NCBI RefSeq assembly: GCF_028621955.1
Contig: NZ_CP117516.1
Location: 828,001 to 892,000 of the forward strand
Reading direction: 5' to 3'
Length of the DNA stretch: 64,000 nt
Source of the DNA: Erythrobacter sp. BLCC-B19
GTDB lineage: Bacteria; Pseudomonadota; Alphaproteobacteria; Sphingomonadales; Sphingomonadaceae
Under the pieces are notes generated by a model. That model searched no databases and had not been told where the DNA came from. It saw only the letters and a list, made by a program, of their open reading frames with translations. Both the position numbers and the translations under genes were made by a program. Of the stretch, positions 53,639 to 63,075 are shown piece by piece; position 1 is the first letter of the stretch, and every line of letters begins with the position of its first letter.

Positions 53639-54076
53639 TCAGTCTTGCGAGGATCTGTGCAACTTGCGTGCCAGCGGCAGCGCGCGGGCCGCCTCGCGCC
53701 GGGCCAGCGCGGCGGCAAGGTCGGCGCGGGCTTCGGCGGTGCGCTCGGCCAGACGCCTGGCGCGGGCCTCGCTGGCGGCGAGCGCATCTACCTGCCAGGC
53801 GCGCTGCAAGGCCGAATCGCGCGCCGTGTCCGCCGCCTGCCGCGCAATCTGAGCCAGTCCGGCAGTGAACCCGGCGCGCGCCTGCAAGGCAGCGCCCACC
53901 GTCACCCCCGCCGTCGGCGCAGCAGCCGCCACCAGCGCCTCGGCGCGCGCGGCGAGCGCATGGTGGCGCGCCTCGGCCTCGATCGCCTCGGCCAGCGTGC
54001 GCAGCGCCTGCTTGCGCGCGACCTCGGCAATCAGGCTCTGCCGTCGCAGCAGCGCAAGGCGGCGGGCCTCACGCAT
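53639..54076 (-). CDS. fliJ: Flagellar export chaperone FliJ
   Basis: The 145-residue protein is one long alpha-helical coiled coil rich in Ala, Arg and Glu (ALRTLAEAIEAEARHHALAA, AERTAEARADLAAALARREA). This composition and its place after fliI fit FliJ, the stalk of the FliI ATPase ring. It overlaps fliI by eight bases. Such helical proteins are poorly conserved, so the call depends on context. Confidence 0.8.
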   Translation of the reverse strand: MREARRLALLRRQSLIAEVARKQALRTLAEAIEAEARHHALAARAEALVAAAAPTAGVTVGAALQARAGFTAGLAQIARQAADTARDSALQRAWQVDALAASEARARRLAERTAEARADLAAALARREAARALPLARKLHRSSQD

Positions 54077-55403
54077 GGGTCGGCGGGATCAGCTGGAGCA
54101 GCGCCGCATGGCTCGCGGCCAGCGCCACAGCCTCACCGCGTGGCTGCGTCAGGAACGCATCAATCGGCCCGCTGAGCGCCAGCGCTTCATCAAGCAGCGG
54201 GTCGCCGCCGGCGCGGTATGCCCCCATCATCACCAGATCGCGCCCGCTCTCGCGCGCGGCGATCAGCGCCCGCAAGTGGCGCGACGCCGCCCGCACATCG
54301 CCGGGCACCAGATCATCCATCACCCGGCTGAGGGATGCGGGAATGTCGATCGCGGGATAATGCCCGCGCGCCGCCAGCTCGCGGGAGAGGACGATGTGCC
54401 CGTCGAGAATGGCGCGGGCGGTGTCGACCACCGGATCATTGGTGTCGTCGCCATCGGCGAGCACGGTGTAGACCCCCGTCACCGCCCCGCCGGTGCGCGC
54501 CGAATTGCCCGCGCGCTCGACAAGGCGCGTGATCGCGGCGAGCGCCGAGGGCGGATATCCCCGCGCTGCGCCCGGCTCGCCCAGCACCAGCCCCAGCTCG
54601 CGCGCGGCGTGGGCGACGCGGGTGAGGCTGTCGAGGATCAGCAGCACCCGCTTGCCTGTGCTGCGGAAGTATTCGGCGATGCTGCTGGCATATTGCGCGG
54701 CGCGCAGGCGCAGATTGGGAGCATGGTCGGCGGGCACCGCGACCACCACGATCCCCCCGCGCCGGTGCCCGGCCATGTGCCGATTGACGAAGTCCGAGAC
54801 TTCGCGCGCCCGTTCTCCGATCAGGGCAACCACGGTGACATCGGCGACCGCGTGGCCCGCAATGGTATCGACCAGCACCGATTTGCCCACGCCCGATCCC
54901 GCCATGATCCCGAGCCGCTGGCCGACGCCCATGGTGGCCAGCGCATTGATCGCGCGCACCCCGCAATCGAACGGCACCGCGACGCTCGCCCGCTCCAGCG
55001 CGCCTTCGCGCTTGCCCGCAAGCGGCCACGCGTGCGGCAGATCGAGCCGCGGGCCGCCGTCAATCGCCTCGCCAAGCGCATCGACCGCGCGGCCCAGCAA
55101 CGCATCGCCGACCCGCACCTCTCCCGGAGCGCCGAGCGCGCGCACCCGCGCCCGGGGCCGCAGCAGCATCGCATCGCCCAGCAGCATCATCAGCGAGTGT
55201 CCGGCGCGAAAGCCGATCACTTCGGCAAGACATTCCGAGCCGACTTCGTTTTCGATCAGGCCCAGCGAGCCGACCGGAAGCGGCAGGCCTTCGACTTCTA
55301 TCAGCCCGCCATCACAGGCGACCACCCGGCCCGTCAGCACCGGCCCGGCGCTGACCGGCGCGGCGCGCATCCGCGCCAGATCGAGCTGCAATTCGGCAAT
55401 CAT
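54069..55403 (-). CDS. fliI: Flagellum-specific ATPase FliI
   Basis: ATG 55403, overlapping the fliH stop, gives a 444-residue F1-beta-like ATPase. Walker A is AGSGVGKS at residues 168-175; Walker B is LLILDSLTR at about 253-261. Other family stretches are IGERAREVSDFV and GYPPSALAAITRLVERAGNS. It energises unfolding and entry of export substrates together with FliH and FliJ. Confidence 0.96.
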   Translation of the reverse strand: MIAELQLDLARMRAAPVSAGPVLTGRVVACDGGLIEVEGLPLPVGSLGLIENEVGSECLAEVIGFRAGHSLMMLLGDAMLLRPRARVRALGAPGEVRVGDALLGRAVDALGEAIDGGPRLDLPHAWPLAGKREGALERASVAVPFDCGVRAINALATMGVGQRLGIMAGSGVGKSVLVDTIAGHAVADVTVVALIGERAREVSDFVNRHMAGHRRGGIVVVAVPADHAPNLRLRAAQYASSIAEYFRSTGKRVLLILDSLTRVAHAARELGLVLGEPGAARGYPPSALAAITRLVERAGNSARTGGAVTGVYTVLADGDDTNDPVVDTARAILDGHIVLSRELAARGHYPAIDIPASLSRVMDDLVPGDVRAASRHLRALIAARESGRDLVMMGAYRAGGDPLLDEALALSGPIDAFLTQPRGEAVALAASHAALLQLIPPTHA

Positions 55404-56065
55404 CCGCGCAGCGCCGCCGCAATCGCCCGGCGCCATTCCTCCGGGCCATCGCTGATCGTGCCCTCCCCGCCCTCGATCACGAGGCTGCCGGGTTCAAGCG
55501 CAGGGTCGGGCACCAGCCGCATCCCGGCCAGCGCATCTTCGCCCAAGAGAGCGATGTCATCGGGGTGGAGGTGCAGCAGCAGACTGTCGGCCGCCCCGCC
55601 GATCCGGCGCGCGGCAGCGATGCAGCGGTCGCGCAAGCCAGCAGGATCGCGCGCCGCCTCTGCCAGAACGCTATCGCACAGGTGCCGCACGGTCGCTTCG
55701 AGATCATCGGCCAGCACGCCAAGCGCGGCTTCATCGAGCGACCGGAACGCAAGCCGCAGCGCGCGTTGCCGCGCCGTGCGCGCCTCGGCTTCGGCGGCGG
55801 CAGCAGCGCGGCCAGCAGCCTCGCCCTCGGCATAGGCGCGGGCCAGCGCTTCGGCGTGAGGGTCGGGCACGGCGTCATCCGGCACGGCATCGGGCGTGGG
55901 CGGCGGCGGGGCGGACTCCTCGGGCTCGCCGAACAGCGGGGCTTCGCGGAAAGCCGCCGCGTCCGTCTCGTCCAGCAGCGTCAGCCAGCCGGGCGCGGTG
56001 TCTGCGGCAAGGTCAGGCCCGGGCGCGGCGACCAGCGCGCCGAGCCAATCAGACGAATTCACCAC
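55400..56065 (-). CDS. fliH: Flagellar assembly protein FliH
   Basis: The 221-residue protein has an acidic, Pro-rich N-terminus, a middle Ala/Glu helix (AEALARAYAEGEAAGRAAAA) containing small-residue repeats typical of FliH, and a C-terminal domain (EEWRRAIAAALRG). It holds FliI at the export gate. The start lies 17 bases inside fliG. Divergent, but the middle repeats and position fit. Confidence 0.82.
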   Translation of the reverse strand: MVNSSDWLGALVAAPGPDLAADTAPGWLTLLDETDAAAFREAPLFGEPEESAPPPPTPDAVPDDAVPDPHAEALARAYAEGEAAGRAAAAAEAEARTARQRALRLAFRSLDEAALGVLADDLEATVRHLCDSVLAEAARDPAGLRDRCIAAARRIGGAADSLLLHLHPDDIALLGEDALAGMRLVPDPALEPGSLVIEGGEGTISDGPEEWRRAIAAALRG

Positions 56066-57092
56066 TGCCGCTTCCGATCACGATTTCGCCCGCATCGGCA
56101 AGACCCCGTGCGATTTCGACGATGGCCTTCTGCGCTGCGGCAACCTCGCTCTTGGCGAGGCGTCCGCGCAGCTCGATCTCGTCGCGCACGCCGTCCGCCG
56201 CGCGGCTCGACATCGCGGCGAAGAAGGGCGCGCGGTCGGGTTCCTTGAGACCCTTCAGCGCATCGACCAGCTTCTCGTTGTCGACATCGCGCAGCAGGCG
56301 GCCCATCGACTGCGGATCGAGCGCGAACAGCATCTCGAAGGTAAACAGCTCCTCCTCGATCTGTTCCGCGAGCGGTGCATCGCGCTCGGCGATGGCGGGC
56401 AGCACGGTGTTGCGCATCTCGCCCGCGGCCAGGTTGATGAGGTTCGCAGCCTCCCGCGGCCCGCCCAGCATCAGCGGCGCGGTGCCATAGGTCGCGGTGA
56501 TGCGCTGGGTCAGCAGCGTGTCGATGGTGGCGATGGCCCGGGCCGAGATCGCGCCGCTTTTCGCCACGCGCTCGACCACCAGCGATTGCAGTTCGAGCGG
56601 GAGCATGGCGAGCACTTCGGCAGCGGGTTCCGGCTCGATCAGCAGCAACAGCGCGGCGATCACCTGCGGGTGTTCGTCGAGGATCAGGCGCACCAGCACG
56701 CCGGGGGCGAGCCATTGCGCCAGTTCAAGGCTGCGGGGCGGCGCATCGGGCTCGATCCGCTGCATCATGCTGTCCGCGCGCGCCGGGCCCAGCGCCTTGT
56801 CGAGCAGGGTGCGCACCCGATCGGTGCGGCCACGCCTGGGCAGCATTTCCCGCGCCGCCTCACCCGCGAAGTCGGCGAGGGCTTCGACCATGTGCGGCTG
56901 TTCGATCTCGCCCAGCGCCATCATCGCGGCGCCCAGCTTTTCCAGCTCGGCGGGGCTGAGGCGGGCGAGCAGGTTGGTCGCCTCCTCGTCGCCGAGCAGC
57001 ATCAGGAACACGGCGGCGCGGTCGACCCGGCTTAGCAGCGGGGCGGGGACGGCGTCCGTGACGGCATCGCCAAGGGGTGCCTCAAGGCTCAT
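56049..57092 (-). CDS. fliG: Flagellar motor switch protein FliG
   Basis: The 347-residue protein has the three FliG domains. LSRVDRAAVFLMLLGDEEAT opens the N-terminal FliF-binding part, the EHPQ motif occurs in LILDEHPQVIAALLLLIEPE, and the C-terminal torque domain reads EEELFTFEMLFALDPQSMGR with charged residues on the helix facing the stator. It couples the rotor to stator torque. Coupled to fliF by four bases. Confidence 0.95.
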   Translation of the reverse strand: MSLEAPLGDAVTDAVPAPLLSRVDRAAVFLMLLGDEEATNLLARLSPAELEKLGAAMMALGEIEQPHMVEALADFAGEAAREMLPRRGRTDRVRTLLDKALGPARADSMMQRIEPDAPPRSLELAQWLAPGVLVRLILDEHPQVIAALLLLIEPEPAAEVLAMLPLELQSLVVERVAKSGAISARAIATIDTLLTQRITATYGTAPLMLGGPREAANLINLAAGEMRNTVLPAIAERDAPLAEQIEEELFTFEMLFALDPQSMGRLLRDVDNEKLVDALKGLKEPDRAPFFAAMSSRAADGVRDEIELRGRLAKSEVAAAQKAIVEIARGLADAGEIVIGSGSGEFV

Positions 57093-58792
57093 GGTGCACC
57101 TGCCCCCGCAGCGCGCGGATCGGGCGCTTCGAGCATCCGCTGGAGCGCCTCGAGCGCGCGTTCGGGCTGCTGTGCCGCAAGCCTGCGGGCGAGTTCGACC
57201 TGCCGCGGGAGATCATCGAGCGGAACGCCATTGTCGCTGGCGGCCATCGGGCTTGCGGCGGGATCATCGCTCGCCGCATCGGCAGCCGGCGTTTCGGCCT
57301 CGTCGTCCCTGGCGAGGCTGTCGCCCGCGCCATCCGCCTTGCCCCGGGCTTTCGCCTTGGCCTTGCCGGTGCCCGTCAGCTTGCCCACCAGCGGCCGCAC
57401 CGCCAGCAGCAACACCAGCAGCACCGCGATCAGCGCCGTGCCATAACGCACCAGCATCGCGAACCACGGCTCTTCATAGAAGGCAGGCGGCGCGAGGTCG
57501 GCGGGCTCGAACTTGCTCGCGACCACCTGCACCATATCGCCGCGCTGGGCATTGGCGCCGACCGCCGCGCTGACCAGTTCCTGCAATTGCTGGCGGGTCA
57601 GAGGCGCGGCAGCCTTGAGCGCCGCATCGCTGACCGCGACCGCGACCGACAGCTTCTTGAGCGCGCCCGGCCCGGCGGTGGTGACGGCGACCTCGCGCCC
57701 CAGTTCATAGGAACGGTCGGTCGCGGTCTCGGTGTCGGTGCTGGTCGCCGCTGCGGGCGGCTGCGGATTGGGCGCGCCGTCAACCAGCTGCGCCTGCGGG
57801 GGCGGCGTGTTGGCCGGAACCCCCGGCACCCCGCCTGCGGGCGCTGCTCCGGTGCGCTGCGCATTGCGCGCGCTTTCGGCCCGGATCGCGCCTTCCTTCT
57901 CATAGGTCTCGCGCGCGGTGGTGACCTCGGCTGTGTCGAGCTCGACCTGCACCTGCGCGCTGTAATTGCCCTCGCCCAGCAGGGGGAGCAGCAGCGCGTC
58001 GATCTGCTGGGCGAGCTTGGCTTCGTGCTCGCGTTGCAAGGTCAGCCCTTCGCCCGCCGCCTCGCGCGGGTCGGACAGAAGGCGGCCGTTCTGGTCGACC
58101 ACCCGCACCGCATCGGGGCTCATGCCCGGAACGCTGGCGGCGACCAGATTGACGATCGCGCCGACCTGATCGGGCGAGAGGCTGCGTCCGGCAACCAGCC
58201 GCACCATCACCGAGGCGGACGGCGGATTGTTCTCGCGCACGAAGACCGATCGTTCGGGCGTGGCGAGGTGGACGCGCACGCTTTCGATCCCGTCGATCTC
58301 CTTGATCGTCAGCATCAGCTCGCGTTCACGCGCCAGCCGCAGGCGTTCGCCCTCCAGCGTGCGCGAGGTGCCGAGCGGCATCGCGTCGAGCATCGCCTCG
58401 GCCCCTTCGGGCGCGGCGATCCCGGCGTTGCTGGCAACCAGCATCTTGGCGCGGTAAAGGTCTTCCTCCGCGACCGAGAGCGCGCCGGTGCCGCTGTCGA
58501 TCGAATAGGCGATCCCGCCGCCCTCCAGCGCCTCGACCACCTTGGCGCGGTCAGCGTCGGTGAGGCTGGTATAGAGCACCCGGTCAGGGCCGGAGGCGAG
58601 CGTCATCCACAGCGCCGCGGCAGCCGCAACTGCGCCCAGCCCGGCGAGTGCCGGCAGCGAACGGGCAAGCGCGGGCTGGCTGACGAAGCCCTGCATTTGC
58701 GGCGGCAGCATGGTGCGCCAACCGCTGGCCGCACCCTGTGGCGCGACCGGCAGGCCGGGCGGATCGGTGGGAACGGGCAAGGCGTCAGCCAT
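57089..58792 (-). CDS. fliF: Flagellar MS-ring protein FliF
   Basis: The 567-residue protein has membrane helices near residues 45-65 (LPALAGLGAVAAAAALWMTL) and 455-475 (GTALIAVLLVLLLAVRPLVG). Between them are ring-building domains with ARERELMLTIKEIDGIESVR, VHLATPERSVFV and NLVAASVPGMSPDAVRVVDQ. The cytoplasmic tail with a helical end (ALEALQRMLEAPD) binds FliG. It forms the MS-ring, the base for assembly. fliE ends four bases upstream. Confidence 0.95.
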   Translation of the reverse strand: MADALPVPTDPPGLPVAPQGAASGWRTMLPPQMQGFVSQPALARSLPALAGLGAVAAAAALWMTLASGPDRVLYTSLTDADRAKVVEALEGGGIAYSIDSGTGALSVAEEDLYRAKMLVASNAGIAAPEGAEAMLDAMPLGTSRTLEGERLRLARERELMLTIKEIDGIESVRVHLATPERSVFVRENNPPSASVMVRLVAGRSLSPDQVGAIVNLVAASVPGMSPDAVRVVDQNGRLLSDPREAAGEGLTLQREHEAKLAQQIDALLLPLLGEGNYSAQVQVELDTAEVTTARETYEKEGAIRAESARNAQRTGAAPAGGVPGVPANTPPPQAQLVDGAPNPQPPAAATSTDTETATDRSYELGREVAVTTAGPGALKKLSVAVAVSDAALKAAAPLTRQQLQELVSAAVGANAQRGDMVQVVASKFEPADLAPPAFYEEPWFAMLVRYGTALIAVLLVLLLAVRPLVGKLTGTGKAKAKARGKADGAGDSLARDDEAETPAADAASDDPAASPMAASDNGVPLDDLPRQVELARRLAAQQPERALEALQRMLEAPDPRAAGAGAP

Positions 58793-58795
58793 CTA

Positions 58796-59161
58796 TCAGC
58801 CCCCCATCCGCATGATGTCTTGATAGGCGGTGAGCAGCTTGTTGCGCACCTGCAAGGTCGCCTCGAACGCGACGCCTGCTTCCTGCCGCGCGAGCATGAC
58901 CTGCGCGATGTCGGTCACCGCCCCGCGTTCATAGGCGACCTGCATCGCGCTCGAATGTTCCTGCACCGCGCTGACCTGCTTGAGCGCCGTGTGGAGCGTG
59001 TCGGCAAAGCCTGATCCGGGCGCCTGTACGGGGGCACCAAGGGCACCGGGGGCCCGCCCCGCCTCGCTCGCCGCGCGCACATCGCGCAGGGCCGCACTGC
59101 GAGCGAGCACCTGGCTGCGCAGCGCCATGACATCGGCAACGCCGAAGCTCACCGGGCTCAT
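58796..59161 (-). CDS. fliE: Flagellar hook-basal body protein FliE
   Basis: The 121-residue protein has the FliE C-terminus: SGFADTLHTALKQVSAVQEH, then VMLARQEAGVAFEATLQVRN and KLLTAYQDIMRMGG. It joins the MS-ring to the rod. Its start overlaps the activator gene stop by four bases, so the structural operon continues directly from the regulator gene. Confidence 0.94.
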   Translation of the reverse strand: MSPVSFGVADVMALRSQVLARSAALRDVRAASEAGRAPGALGAPVQAPGSGFADTLHTALKQVSAVQEHSSAMQVAYERGAVTDIAQVMLARQEAGVAFEATLQVRNKLLTAYQDIMRMGG

Positions 59162-60483
59162 GCCGCGCCTCCTGCGGCCGAAGCCAGCATTCCGGCCCCG
59201 CGCATCGAAGCGAGGCGGTAGCGCAGGGTGCGTTCGGAAATGCCCAGACTGCGCGCGGTCGCGGCGCGGTTGCCGCCGTTGCGCGCGAGCGTTTCAAGGA
59301 TCGCGCGCGCCTCGGAGGCGAAAGCGACGTCGGAAAGCGAGGGCGTGGTGCCGGCCGCCTTGCCCTGCATCCGGGGCGCCGCGGCGGCTTCGGTTACCGG
59401 ACGCACGGCCGTGTCGAACACGATCTGCGCAGCGCCGATCGCGCCCGCGCCGTCCGCCAGCAGGATCGCGCGGCGGATGACATTTTCCAGCTCGCGGACA
59501 TTGCCCGGCCAGGCGTGCCCTTCAAGCTGGGCGAGCGCGTTTCGGTCGATCCAGCCCGGCAGCCCCGGTGCGCGCGCATGGCGCAGCAGCATGGCAAAGG
59601 CGAGCGGGGCGATGTCGCCGGGCCGGTCGCGCAAGGCGGGCAGCCGCAGCGGGAAGACATTGAGGCGGTAGAGCAAGTCCTCACGAAAGCGCCCGGCGCT
59701 CGCCTCTTCGGCAAGGTCGCGGTTGGTCGCGGCGATGATCCGCACGTCGACCGTCACCGGCTTGGTCGCGCCCAGCGGCAGGATCTCGCCCTCCTGCAAC
59801 GCGCGCAGCAGCTTGGATTGCAGCGCCAGCGGCAGTTCCCCGATCTCGTCGAGCAGCAGCGTCCCGCCATCGGCGGCGCGGAACAGCCCCTCGCCCGCTT
59901 CGGCCGCGCCGGTGAAGGCGCCCTTCTTGTGGCCGAACAGCAGGGCTTCGAGCATCGCTTCGGGCATGGCGGCGCAATTGACCGCGACGAACGCCCCCTC
60001 GCGGCGCGCGGACAGGCGGTGGACGAAACGCGCCAGCACTTCCTTGCCGGTGCCGGTCGGGCCTTCGAGCAGCACCGGGATGTCGGAGGCGGCGATGCGC
60101 TCTGCCAGCGTCAGCAGCGCCAGCGATTGCGGATCGCCCGCGACCGGCCAGCCGCCCTGCGCCGCCGCCGCGATCAGTGCCGGGCGCGCGGTCTCGGGGG
60201 CCGCCGTGTCATAGCGGAGGCTTACCCGGTTGGCCCCATCCAGCGCGATGGCAGGCGTGCTGGCATGGGCAAGGGCAATCGCCAATTTGCCGCTGCGCGC
60301 AATCCCGGCAGCCATCGCGGGCGGCAGGGAATCGCCGATCACGATGCGGTCGCGCTGCCAGCTGCTGCCCATCAGCGGCACGGTCATGCCGATCAGAATG
60401 TCATGCGCGCCGCTGGCGCCGCAGACCGGGGCAAGCTCGCCCGCGACCCTGCGCCCCGCTGTCATTGCCGGTTGAATCATCAT
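59158..60483 (-). CDS. RpoN-dependent flagellar activator (FlbD/FleQ-type)
   Basis: The 441-residue protein is a bacterial enhancer-binding protein. Walker A GPTGTGKE is at residues 141-148, the RpoN contact loop GAFTGA at 188-193, Walker B LLLDEIGE at about 209-216, and NVFPLRLPALRDR with WPGNVRELENVIRRA follow. A Fis-type helix-turn-helix ends the chain (NRAATARSLGISERTLRYRL). The N-terminal 110 residues lack the receiver phosphorylation motif and are of unknown type, so it is probably controlled by binding rather than phosphorylation. It heads the flagellar operon and likely activates it or flagellar operons elsewhere from RpoN promoters. Confidence 0.9.
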   Translation of the reverse strand: MMIQPAMTAGRRVAGELAPVCGASGAHDILIGMTVPLMGSSWQRDRIVIGDSLPPAMAAGIARSGKLAIALAHASTPAIALDGANRVSLRYDTAAPETARPALIAAAAQGGWPVAGDPQSLALLTLAERIAASDIPVLLEGPTGTGKEVLARFVHRLSARREGAFVAVNCAAMPEAMLEALLFGHKKGAFTGAAEAGEGLFRAADGGTLLLDEIGELPLALQSKLLRALQEGEILPLGATKPVTVDVRIIAATNRDLAEEASAGRFREDLLYRLNVFPLRLPALRDRPGDIAPLAFAMLLRHARAPGLPGWIDRNALAQLEGHAWPGNVRELENVIRRAILLADGAGAIGAAQIVFDTAVRPVTEAAAAPRMQGKAAGTTPSLSDVAFASEARAILETLARNGGNRAATARSLGISERTLRYRLASMRGAGMLASAAGGAA

Positions 60484-60562
60484 TGCCCCTGTGGTCTGGC
60501 CCGGTGGTCAATTCCGCGCCCTGGTCTCGGCAAAGCTCTGCCGCATACAGGCTGGACGGGAG

Positions 60563-60577
60563 GCAAATTTAAGCCCC
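60563..60577 (-). promoter_or_regulatory. Candidate RpoN (sigma-54) promoter of the flagellar operon
   Basis: Reading the minus strand, GG-GCTTAAATTT-GC gives the GG-N10-GC spacing of -24/-12 elements with a good TTTGC at -12, about 80 bases upstream of the activator start. The -24 element departs from TGGCAC after GG. Auto-activation of the operon by its own first gene would be the consequence. Confidence 0.4.
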
Positions 60578-60691
60578 CGTAGCTTCCCCTAGAAACCCCG
60601 CGGCCAACACCTAGCGACGTTCCCTTGCCCATCACCATGAGGGCGGGGATCGCCATTCATACCATTGTTTTTCCGAATGAATATTTCCGGC

Positions 60692-60718
60692 TTAAACATT
60701 TCCGGCGGCGGCCGCTCT
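60692..60718 (+). promoter_or_regulatory. Candidate FliA (sigma-28) promoter of flagellin
   Basis: TAAA at 60693-60696 and GCCGCTCT at 60711-60718 are spaced 14 bases apart, near the TAAA-N15-GCCGATAA of flagellar class 3 promoters, and lie 57-83 bases before the flagellin start. ATTTCCGGC occurs twice close by (60683-60691 and 60698-60706). The match to the -10 is partial. Confidence 0.4.
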
Positions 60719-60774
60719 TAGGGCCAGCAGCGACGGGCCTGTTCGTCCTGCCTGACCATTCGGGAGTTTGAACA

Positions 60775-61605
60775 ATGAACGTGATCAACACCAACACCTC
60801 GGCGATGCGCGCCACCAACTCGGCTGTCGCTGCCGGCAAGATGCTCGGCACCGCGATGGAGCGCCTGTCGAGCGGCAAGCGCATCAACAGCGCGGCTGAC
60901 GACGCCGCCGGCCTCGCCATCGTCAACTCGATGACCTCGCAGATCAAGGGGATGCAGCAGGGCATCCGCAACGCCAACGACGGCATCAGCCTCGCCCAGA
61001 CGGCGGAAGGCGCGCTGAACGAAGTGACCAATATGCTTCAGCGCATCCGCGAACTGGCGGTGCAGGCCGGTTCGGACACCTACGCCGACACCGACCGCGA
61101 CAACATCCAGGTCGAAGTTGACGAACTGACCGCCCAGATCGGTCAGGTCGTCTCGAACACCGAGTTCAACGGCGTGGCCCTGTTCGACGGTTCGCTCACC
61201 ACCGTGACCGTGCTGGCGGGCGCCAATGATGCCGACACCGTCGACATCACCCTTGACGACCTCACCGCGCTGACCGCCGGTGGCGGCGCTGCCGGTTCGT
61301 TCGACGTGACCGGCACCGACGGTTCGGCGGCCCGAACCGCGCTGACCGACATCGATGCCGACATCGAATCGATCTCGACCACGCGGGCGACGCTCGGTGC
61401 CAGCCAGAACCGTCTGCAATCGGCGGTGAACAACCTCACCAACGTGTCGACCAACCTGTCCGACGCCCGTTCGCGGATCCAGGACACCGACTACTCGGCC
61501 GAAACCACCGCGCTCGCCAAGGCCCAGATCCTCGGTCAGGCCTCGACCGCGATGCTCGCCCAGGCGAACCAGTCGCAGCAGAACGTGCTGTCGCTGCTGC
61601 GCTAA
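60775..61605 (+). CDS. fliC: Flagellin
   Basis: The 276-residue flagellin begins [20 protein letters not shown] and ends [15 protein letters not shown], the conserved D0/D1 helices that build the filament core. [20 protein letters not shown] is the classic N-terminal stretch. The variable middle is very short (about 60 residues), as in many alphaproteobacterial flagellins. GGGAG stands before the start. It is divergent from the flagellar operon. Its export would need FliS from the end of that operon. Confidence 0.97.
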   Translation: MNVINTNTSAMRATNSAVAAGKMLGTAMERLSSGKRINSAADDAAGLAIVNSMTSQIKGMQQGIRNANDGISLAQTAEGALNEVTNMLQRIRELAVQAGSDTYADTDRDNIQVEVDELTAQIGQVVSNTEFNGVALFDGSLTTVTVLAGANDADTVDITLDDLTALTAGGGAAGSFDVTGTDGSAARTALTDIDADIESISTTRATLGASQNRLQSAVNNLTNVSTNLSDARSRIQDTDYSAETTALAKAQILGQASTAMLAQANQSQQNVLSLLR

Positions 61606-61651
61606 GCCGCCCCTTCCTGCGCCGCCTCACCCCCTGAGGGCGGCACCACCA

Positions 61652-61681
61652 GCCCGGAGCCGCAAGGCTCCGGGCCTTTTT
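61652..61681 (+). terminator. Intrinsic terminator after flagellin
   Basis: GCCCGGAGCC-GCAA-GGCTCCGGGC is a perfect 10 bp G+C-rich stem followed by C and TTTTT, 46 bases after the flagellin stop. It ends only three bases before the ATG used for the transporter gene. Confidence 0.93.
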
Positions 61682-61683
61682 CG

Positions 61684-63075
61684 ATGGGTGACACACAAGC
61701 CGTGGCGAGTGCGCTGGACAAGCGCGCACAAACCGCGATGCTTGGCCTGATGCGCGCCTTTCACCTGATCCTTGCCAATGCGCTGGTGCAGAACCTCGTC
61801 AATCTGACCGTCTGGTTCGCGCTGATCTTCTGGGCATTTCTCGAAACCCGCTCGGTGTTCGTCACCGGGGTGATCGGGGGCATCTATCTGGTGCTGGGGG
61901 CGAGCCTTGCGATCTGGTTCGGCTCGCTGGTCGATCACCATCGCAAGCAGCGCGTCATGCTCGCCTCGAGCGCGGGGTCATTCGTGCTCTACGCCGCCGC
62001 GCTGGCATGGCTGCTGGCCGTGCCCGAAGCGGCGCTGACCCGGCAGGACAGCGCGGTGCTGTGGGGCTTCATGACGGTGGTGATGATCGGCGTCATCATC
62101 GGCAACCTGCGCCTTATCGCCCTGCCGACGCTGGTGACGGCGTTGATCGCCCCGGAAGAACGCGACAAGGCCAATGGCAAGGTCGGGATGGTGTCGGGGA
62201 TCGGGTTCCTGCTCACCTCGGGAATCAGCGGCTTTCTGGTGGCGTGGGACGGGATGCGCGGCACGCTGGTGCTGGCGCTGGCGGGGACGGCGCTGGCCTT
62301 TGCGCATCTGCTGACACTGCGGCTCGACGAGCCCGCACCCCAGCGCGCCGCCACGGGCGAGCCGGGCCGGATCGACCTTGCCGGCACGCTCGCAGTGATC
62401 GCGGCGGTGCCCGGATTGGGCGCGCTGATCGTGTTTGCGTGCCTCAATAACCTGCTTGGCGGTGTCTTCATGGCGCTTATGGACGGCTATGGCCTGTCAT
62501 TGATGAGCGTGGAGGCGTGGGGCTTGCTGTGGGCCGCTGCTTCGACCGCCTTCATCGCGGCGGGCCTCATCATCGCCCGGATGGGCCTTGGCGCCAATCC
62601 GCTGCGAACGCTGATGCTGGTCAATGTGGTGGTGTGGCTGGTGGCCGCGCTGTTCGCGATCCAGTCCTCGATCGTGCTGCTGGCGCTGGGGAGCACGCTG
62701 TGGCTGCTGCTCAGCCCCTTTGCCGAAGCCGCCGAGCAGACCACCTTGCAGCAGGTCGTCCCCTTCGAGCGGCAGGGCCGGGTGTTCGGCTTTGCCCAGA
62801 GCGTCGAGCAATCCGCCGCGCCGCTGACCGCCTTCCTGATCGGGCCGCTGACGCAATTCTGGGCGATCCCGTTCATGTCCGATGGCGCAGGCGCGGACTG
62901 GATCGGCAGCTGGTTCGGCACCGGGCCGGAGCGCGGGATGGCGCTGATCTTCGTGGCGACGGGGGTGCTCGGCATGGTGCTGACCGCCGCCGCGTGGAGC
63001 TCGCCCGCCTACCGCAAGCTGTGCGCCGCACTGGCACAGGCCCAAGCCGACAGGACGCAGGCACCGCCCGCCTGA
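61684..63075 (+). CDS. MFS transporter
   Basis: The 463-residue protein has about twelve membrane segments, the MFS loop LVDHHRKQRVMLASSAGSF between helices 2 and 3 (a D-x3-R-K variant of GxLaDrxGrr), and a glycine-rich helix 5 (GMVSGIGFLLTSGISGF). It is close to drug-export type permeases, substrate unknown. The ATG at 61684 lies in the shoulder of the flagellin terminator without a ribosome binding site; ATG at 61738 or 61750 might be the true start and would leave a normal first helix (MRAFHLILANALVQNLVNLT). Confidence 0.88.
   Translation: MGDTQAVASALDKRAQTAMLGLMRAFHLILANALVQNLVNLTVWFALIFWAFLETRSVFVTGVIGGIYLVLGASLAIWFGSLVDHHRKQRVMLASSAGSFVLYAAALAWLLAVPEAALTRQDSAVLWGFMTVVMIGVIIGNLRLIALPTLVTALIAPEERDKANGKVGMVSGIGFLLTSGISGFLVAWDGMRGTLVLALAGTALAFAHLLTLRLDEPAPQRAATGEPGRIDLAGTLAVIAAVPGLGALIVFACLNNLLGGVFMALMDGYGLSLMSVEAWGLLWAAASTAFIAAGLIIARMGLGANPLRTLMLVNVVVWLVAALFAIQSSIVLLALGSTLWLLLSPFAEAAEQTTLQQVVPFERQGRVFGFAQSVEQSAAPLTAFLIGPLTQFWAIPFMSDGAGADWIGSWFGTGPERGMALIFVATGVLGMVLTAAAWSSPAYRKLCAALAQAQADRTQAPPA

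Noticed and set aside
57077..59014. 645-codon plus-strand frame opposite fliF and fliE
   Set aside because: Antisense shadow of conserved flagellar genes; no ribosome binding site or motif.
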